Assembly (NCBI GenBank): GCA_031421635.1
Contig: JANOPA010000064.1
Span: 169,104 to 233,103, forward strand
DNA from: JAPOKJ01 sp031421635
GTDB taxonomy: Bacteria > Pseudomonadota > Gammaproteobacteria > Burkholderiales > Burkholderiaceae_E
Length of the DNA stretch: 64,000 bases
Direction of reading: 5' to 3'
Positions within the stretch are counted from its first letter, which is position 1; every line of letters begins with the position of its first letter. Below the pieces are notes generated by a model. The model saw nothing but the letters and a program-made list of their open reading frames with translations, ran no database searches and had not been told where the DNA came from. The position numbers and the translations under genes are program-made. This document shows positions 60,617-64,000 of this stretch, piece by piece.

Positions 60617-60748
60617 CTGACCGTCAGTTCGGAGTGGCCCGCCCATTTAGCGATCCTTGAGGTGGTCAACACCTACGAGGGTACGCACGATGTATATGCA
60701 TTGATTTTGGGGCGGGCCATCACTGGGATTGCGGCATTCGGCAACTGA
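60617..60748 (+). pseudogene. gcdH: Frameshifted 3' remnant of a glutaryl-CoA dehydrogenase gene
   Basis: Directly after badI, bases 60644-60748 encode HLAILEVVNTYEGTHDVYAL then ILGRAITGIAAF and a stop. This is the C-terminal signature of glutaryl-CoA dehydrogenase (usual form: VNTYEGTHDIHALILGRA). In the next frame just before it, TTCGGAGTGGCCCGC reads FGVAR, the residues that normally precede HL, so one extra C (CGCCCAT for CGCCAT) breaks the frame. Nothing of the first ~90% of the gene is present. GCDH works downstream of pimeloyl-CoA in ring degradation, which fits badHI. Too short for any ORF caller. Confidence 0.8.
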
Positions 60749-60767
60749 GGATTGACATCATTCCAAA

Positions 60768-63044
60768 TTAGTTGTTCCAGCGTAAACCGTTGTAATACTG
60801 AGCACGACTAATAGTGCTGCGGATCGCAAACTCACGATAATCGCCGCCATTGACCGTATTGCCTAACGATGGAATCGAAACATTCTGGCAATTCGCTACC
60901 GTTGCCGAGGTGGGTCGATTGCCGACCAGAAAAGCATCCGGAAGAGAATAATTCACCACCGACCTGATCGTCGAGAAAGTTCCGCTGCTTGCGTTCTTTG
61001 GACTTCGCTCTTCACCATAAACGTAGGCATTTGAGATGGCGCCCCCATTCGGATTATTAATCCAGGTCACATTAAAACTGCATCCTGCCGCTGCGGGCGG
61101 GCTCACCAAGGCCAGGGAAGGCGTGATATCGTTCAGTGGCAAGCCGAGTACAGCAGCGGGAGGGGAAACCGGCGCAATGATACGAGCCGTTTCAATCGCA
61201 TCGGCCGTGGTATTGCCGGGATTACTATTCAGAAAGATCTCAAATCGATACAGAGAAAAGGCGCGAAGTGAGGAAAAATCCGACACCGGCGTGTCCGCGT
61301 AAGCCTGTGCTGTGCTGGCCCCCGCAGTACCCGGAGAGGTCGGCCAAAAGCCTGCATACAGTGCCGCGCCCGTATCGGTGACACCACTGAGGCGGAAGGA
61401 ATTATTGGCCAGCGAACTCACCATCGTACTTGCACTGACGGCCCCTGTTTTGTTATGGATGACCAGATACCCAGTAGCACCACTTACCGCAGAGGTCGTC
61501 ATCACCAGACCCGCCGTCGGCAAGCCCGGGCCAGTCACCCGTACTGCACGAATATTGGCGGACACATAACTGGAAGTCGCGACATCAAATCGGCTGGTAT
61601 TGATGAACGGAAACAGCTCGGCGATGATCGTGCCAGGCGAACTTCCGGAAGCATTGGCCTGCTTCAAAGGATTGACCTGTGCAAATTTGTAGTACCTTGG
61701 CGTAATCGATAGGTCGTAACTTCGTTGATTGCCGTGCAAGATCCAGTTGCCTGCCTTGGCGCGGGTGAGTGTATCGTCGCGTTTGAAGACTACAGTTTTC
61801 GTGTATTCAATAGGTGCAGAAATATTTCCCGCGAGAGGGCCGGTACGCGGTTGACGGACGGTCAATTCGACCACTGCCAAGTCATCGATGGTCTGCGCAC
61901 TGCTGCCAGCGGCCGCCGCATAACGCGAAAAAAACAAGACGACCGGGTTGGCCAGTGTACTGCCTTGAACATATAACGCATTTTGACTTTGGCCATCACT
62001 AAAGAGTGTCCGAAAGTCCTCTTCGAAGTTTTTGCTGTTTTGACGATAGGCAGTGGTCACCAGCCGAGTGCCGTCTACGTCATCGCAATTGGCGTCGATA
62101 GTTGTTGGCGCCAGCGCAAGGCAACGATTGACCTCAGTGACCCAGGCGTTCAACTTGGAGAAAGTAAGCGCGGGATTGCTTGGCAAAGCCACCGCAGTAG
62201 TTGGCAATGGCGTAGCGGCCGAGACCAAAGCCGGTGTGACAGTGCCATCTGCAGCAGTATTGATCGAGCCTAGCTTCACCCAAAGTTGGGTCGCCCCTGT
62301 ACTTGGGTCGCGCGCGTGACTTAAGGACTCGATCACGGCATCCACGCCCGTACCGTCATAGCGGTAGACCGACTTGATCGCATCGAATGTCGCCGTCGAC
62401 GCAATGCCTGCCGCAATCAGCGCCGCGTCCACAGAAGCGACAAGATCCGCCTTCGCCTTGGCAAGCTTGGTCTTGTCAATACTGGACCCATTGAAATTCT
62501 TGTCGGTACCAGCAATAGTGGAGACCAATACATCAGAGGTAATCTTGTCAGTTAATGGATTTACATTGATCCGTACGACCTTTCCGGTCGTTGCAACTTC
62601 ATCCGTCACACTGCTTAAGACTGAGCCGCCAGCATCCACCACTCGCAGCACGTAGGGTGCAATGAACGTGGTCGTTTTGAACTTCAAAAGATATTGACCA
62701 TTTCCGTCGGTACGCCCAGACACGACCACGCCCTTGGCGTCGGTCAACGTGACGACTGCATTTTTCAGCGGCGCTCCGTCTCCAGCGGAACCCGCAGCAC
62801 CTCCGTCGCCACCCGCATCTCCACCGGAGCCGCTCACATCTATCCCAAAAGTTGTAGCGGCCATCGCCAGATCGACAGGCACGGCGGGCGCTAGGGGATC
62901 AACAACAACAATGACCGGAGGAACCACTGCAGGTGTTCCTGATGAACCTCCGCCACAGGCGATTAAACCGCCAACCATCGCCGCAATCAGTCCGAGGCGA
63001 AAAACACGGACTGAGAAAACACTCTTATCACTATGCTGCGCCAT
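60768..63044 (-). CDS. Large lipoprotein with the same N-terminal domain as the repeat lipoprotein
   Basis: From ATG 63044 (GAGGA 6-7 bp before) it is 758 residues with lipobox LIAC, acylated Cys30, then a Gly/Ser and Pro/Val linker. Residues ~60-170 share a module with the lipoprotein at 42940-45213: GGAAGSAGDGAPLKNAVVTL, TDGNGQYLLKF, IAPYVLRVVDAGGS and LTDKITSD. The rest has no tandem repeats: a helical stretch (SIDKTKLAKAKADLVASVDA) then a large beta-rich part ending in ISRAQYYNGLRWNN. Family not recognised; surface-exposed lipoprotein by signal. It is alone on its strand, facing badI. Confidence 0.8.
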   Translation of the reverse strand: MAQHSDKSVFSVRVFRLGLIAAMVGGLIACGGGSSGTPAVVPPVIVVVDPLAPAVPVDLAMAATTFGIDVSGSGGDAGGDGGAAGSAGDGAPLKNAVVTLTDAKGVVVSGRTDGNGQYLLKFKTTTFIAPYVLRVVDAGGSVLSSVTDEVATTGKVVRINVNPLTDKITSDVLVSTIAGTDKNFNGSSIDKTKLAKAKADLVASVDAALIAAGIASTATFDAIKSVYRYDGTGVDAVIESLSHARDPSTGATQLWVKLGSINTAADGTVTPALVSAATPLPTTAVALPSNPALTFSKLNAWVTEVNRCLALAPTTIDANCDDVDGTRLVTTAYRQNSKNFEEDFRTLFSDGQSQNALYVQGSTLANPVVLFFSRYAAAAGSSAQTIDDLAVVELTVRQPRTGPLAGNISAPIEYTKTVVFKRDDTLTRAKAGNWILHGNQRSYDLSITPRYYKFAQVNPLKQANASGSSPGTIIAELFPFINTSRFDVATSSYVSANIRAVRVTGPGLPTAGLVMTTSAVSGATGYLVIHNKTGAVSASTMVSSLANNSFRLSGVTDTGAALYAGFWPTSPGTAGASTAQAYADTPVSDFSSLRAFSLYRFEIFLNSNPGNTTADAIETARIIAPVSPPAAVLGLPLNDITPSLALVSPPAAAGCSFNVTWINNPNGGAISNAYVYGEERSPKNASSGTFSTIRSVVNYSLPDAFLVGNRPTSATVANCQNVSIPSLGNTVNGGDYREFAIRSTISRAQYYNGLRWNN

Positions 63045-63265
63045 GATTTTCCTCGAAAAGATGTTAAACATTATTTCGTTGAAGCATATCCTGATTGCGC
63101 GCCAGAAGCATCACATATTTTGGTGTCGCTATGGGTGCTCGCGTGGGACCCAAAGTCGCTCGGTCTGGGCTTGCAAGTAAACTTACTCTCAACACTTCGA
63201 TGTGATCCATCGGATTCCGCCCTTAATGGTGCGTCAATTCACTTCCAATGAAAGGCCTTCATCAC

Positions 63266-64000
63266 ATGACCGATGCTGTCTACACCCCATCTAAAATCTG
63301 GACCTGGAACAAAGCCAACGGCGGACAGTTCGCCAACATCAATCGCCCCATAGCCGGTTCGACCCATGACAAGGATCTCCCGGTCGGTCGCCACCCTTTC
63401 CAGTTGTACTCTTTGGCCACACCGAACGGCGTCAAAGTCACCGTGATGCTTGAGGAGCTACTTGCTCTAGGTTTCAGCGGCGCAGAATATGACGCATGGC
63501 TGATCCGTATCAGTGAAGGTATGCAGTTCAGCAGTGGCTTTGTCGCCGCGAATCCCAACTCCAAAATTCCCGCCCTAGTAGATAGAAGCGGCCCGAAACC
63601 GATTCGCGTGTTCGAATCGGGCGCCATTCTGATGCATTTGGCCGAAAAATTTGACGTCTTGCTTCCATCGGGAGGCGAAGCACGCGCAGCCTGCCTTTCC
63701 TGGCTGTTTTGGCAAATGGGGAGCGCCCCCTACTTGGGCGGCGGTCTCGGACACTTCTACGCCTATGCGCCGACCAAGATTGAATATGCCATCGACCGCT
63801 TTGCCATGGAGGTCAAGCGTCAGCTGGACGTGTTGGACCGGCGCCTGGCCGAAAGCCCATACCTGGCGGGCGACGACTACACGGTGGCCGACATGGCCGT
63901 CTGGCCCTGGTACGGCGCGCTGGCGCAGGGCCTGGTGTATGGCGCGGGGGAATTTCTGCAGGTGACTTCGTACAAAAATCTGCAGCGCTGGACAGCGCAG
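63266..64000 (+). CDS. yghU: YghU-like glutathione S-transferase, 3' end beyond the window
   Basis: 245 residues visible; the reading frame runs to the last base without a stop. Strong match to YghU/Nu-class GST: WTWNKANGGQFANINRPIAG, STHDKDLPVGRHPFQLYSLA, TPNGVKVTVMLEELLALGFS, NPNSKIPALVDRSG, ESGAILMHLAEKF and WLFWQMGSAPYLGGGLGHFY. Such enzymes bind two glutathiones and reduce disulfides or peroxides. ATG 63266 has AAGG upstream; ATG 63248 in frame is an alternative. Only ~40 residues are missing compared with the family. Confidence 0.93.
   Translation, partial: MTDAVYTPSKIWTWNKANGGQFANINRPIAGSTHDKDLPVGRHPFQLYSLATPNGVKVTVMLEELLALGFSGAEYDAWLIRISEGMQFSSGFVAANPNSKIPALVDRSGPKPIRVFESGAILMHLAEKFDVLLPSGGEARAACLSWLFWQMGSAPYLGGGLGHFYAYAPTKIEYAIDRFAMEVKRQLDVLDRRLAESPYLAGDDYTVADMAVWPWYGALAQGLVYGAGEFLQVTSYKNLQRWTAQ

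Noticed and set aside
60635..60719. 10-bp perfect inverted repeat TGGCCCGCCC / GGGCGGGCCA after badI
   Set aside because: Both arms lie inside the glutaryl-CoA dehydrogenase remnant and encode parts of conserved protein sequence (VAR and GRA), so the symmetry is explained by coding and has a 65-base loop without a T tract.
1..64000. CRISPR arrays, insertion sequences, integrase, tRNA or rRNA genes
   Set aside because: I looked for regularly spaced direct repeats, transposase motifs and tRNA-like cloverleafs between genes and saw none; intergenic space is short throughout.

Overview
The window reads as chromosome of a betaproteobacterium, most likely Burkholderiales. Reasons seen in the sequence: a Bug-type tricarboxylate-transporter substrate-binding protein, a membrane urate hydroxylase with a C-terminal cytochrome c domain beside a UraD-allantoate amidohydrolase fusion, an oxalyl-CoA module, an MCC/liu cluster, and moderate GC content with tight operons. 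No rRNA, tRNA, CRISPR array, insertion sequence or prophage was found. This placement is inference; no marker gene for taxonomy is present.

Layout. (1) 1-4.5 kb: purine ring catabolism (UraD-AAH fusion, GntR/FCD regulator, 5-hydroxyisourate hydrolase, urate hydroxylase PuuD). It is followed by an ammonium transporter with a sigma-54 promoter and an upstream NtrC-like dyad, so nitrogen release and ammonium uptake sit side by side. (2) 4.5-11 kb: a SAM methyltransferase, a GGDEF protein with a degenerate active-site motif, a secreted caspase-like protein and an unrecognised 305-residue protein. (3) 11-40 kb: a complete type VI secretion system in two divergent arms. The minus arm is tssA-B-C-hcp-hcp-like-tagJ-tssE-F-G-H(clpV)-vgrG-DUF4123-tagH(FHA)-pppA. 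The plus arm is tssK-L-M-tagF-ppkA. Between the arms lie an OmpA-like protein, an orphan-looking histidine kinase with a pseudo-receiver, and a NarL-type regulator. A threonine-phosphorylation control circuit (PpkA/TagH/PppA/TagF) is fully present. No TssJ lipoprotein is present, which recalls the imp-type T6SS of rhizobia and Agrobacterium. (4) 40-45.3 kb: a PAAR-like DUF4280 protein and a minus-strand run of envelope proteins, including a lipoprotein with six tandem repeats of about 83 residues and an OmpA lipoprotein. (5) 45.4-51.7 kb: leucine/branched acyl-CoA catabolism (LiuB, LiuC, LiuD), a GhrA-like dehydrogenase and a TetR regulator with a clear operator. (6) 51.8-58.4 kb: MFS carrier, Bug-type binding protein, a remnant of aconitase X, and the oxalate pair oxc-frc closed by a strong terminator. 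(7) 58.4-60.75 kb: a BadR-BadH-BadI alicyclic acid module with a nested operator dyad, followed by the frame-damaged 3' end of a glutaryl-CoA dehydrogenase gene. (8) 60.8-64 kb: a second large lipoprotein sharing an N-terminal domain with the repeat lipoprotein, and a YghU-like glutathione transferase running off the window.

The most interesting items are the TssJ-less T6SS with its kinase whose receiver carries Glu in place of the phospho-accepting Asp, a VgrG/DUF4123 pair with no cargo gene after it, the candidate cargo and envelope genes at both edges of the cluster, and two gene remnants (aconitase X, glutaryl-CoA dehydrogenase) that an ORF caller would miss or misname. All functional statements rest on recognised motifs and gene context; no database search was run.
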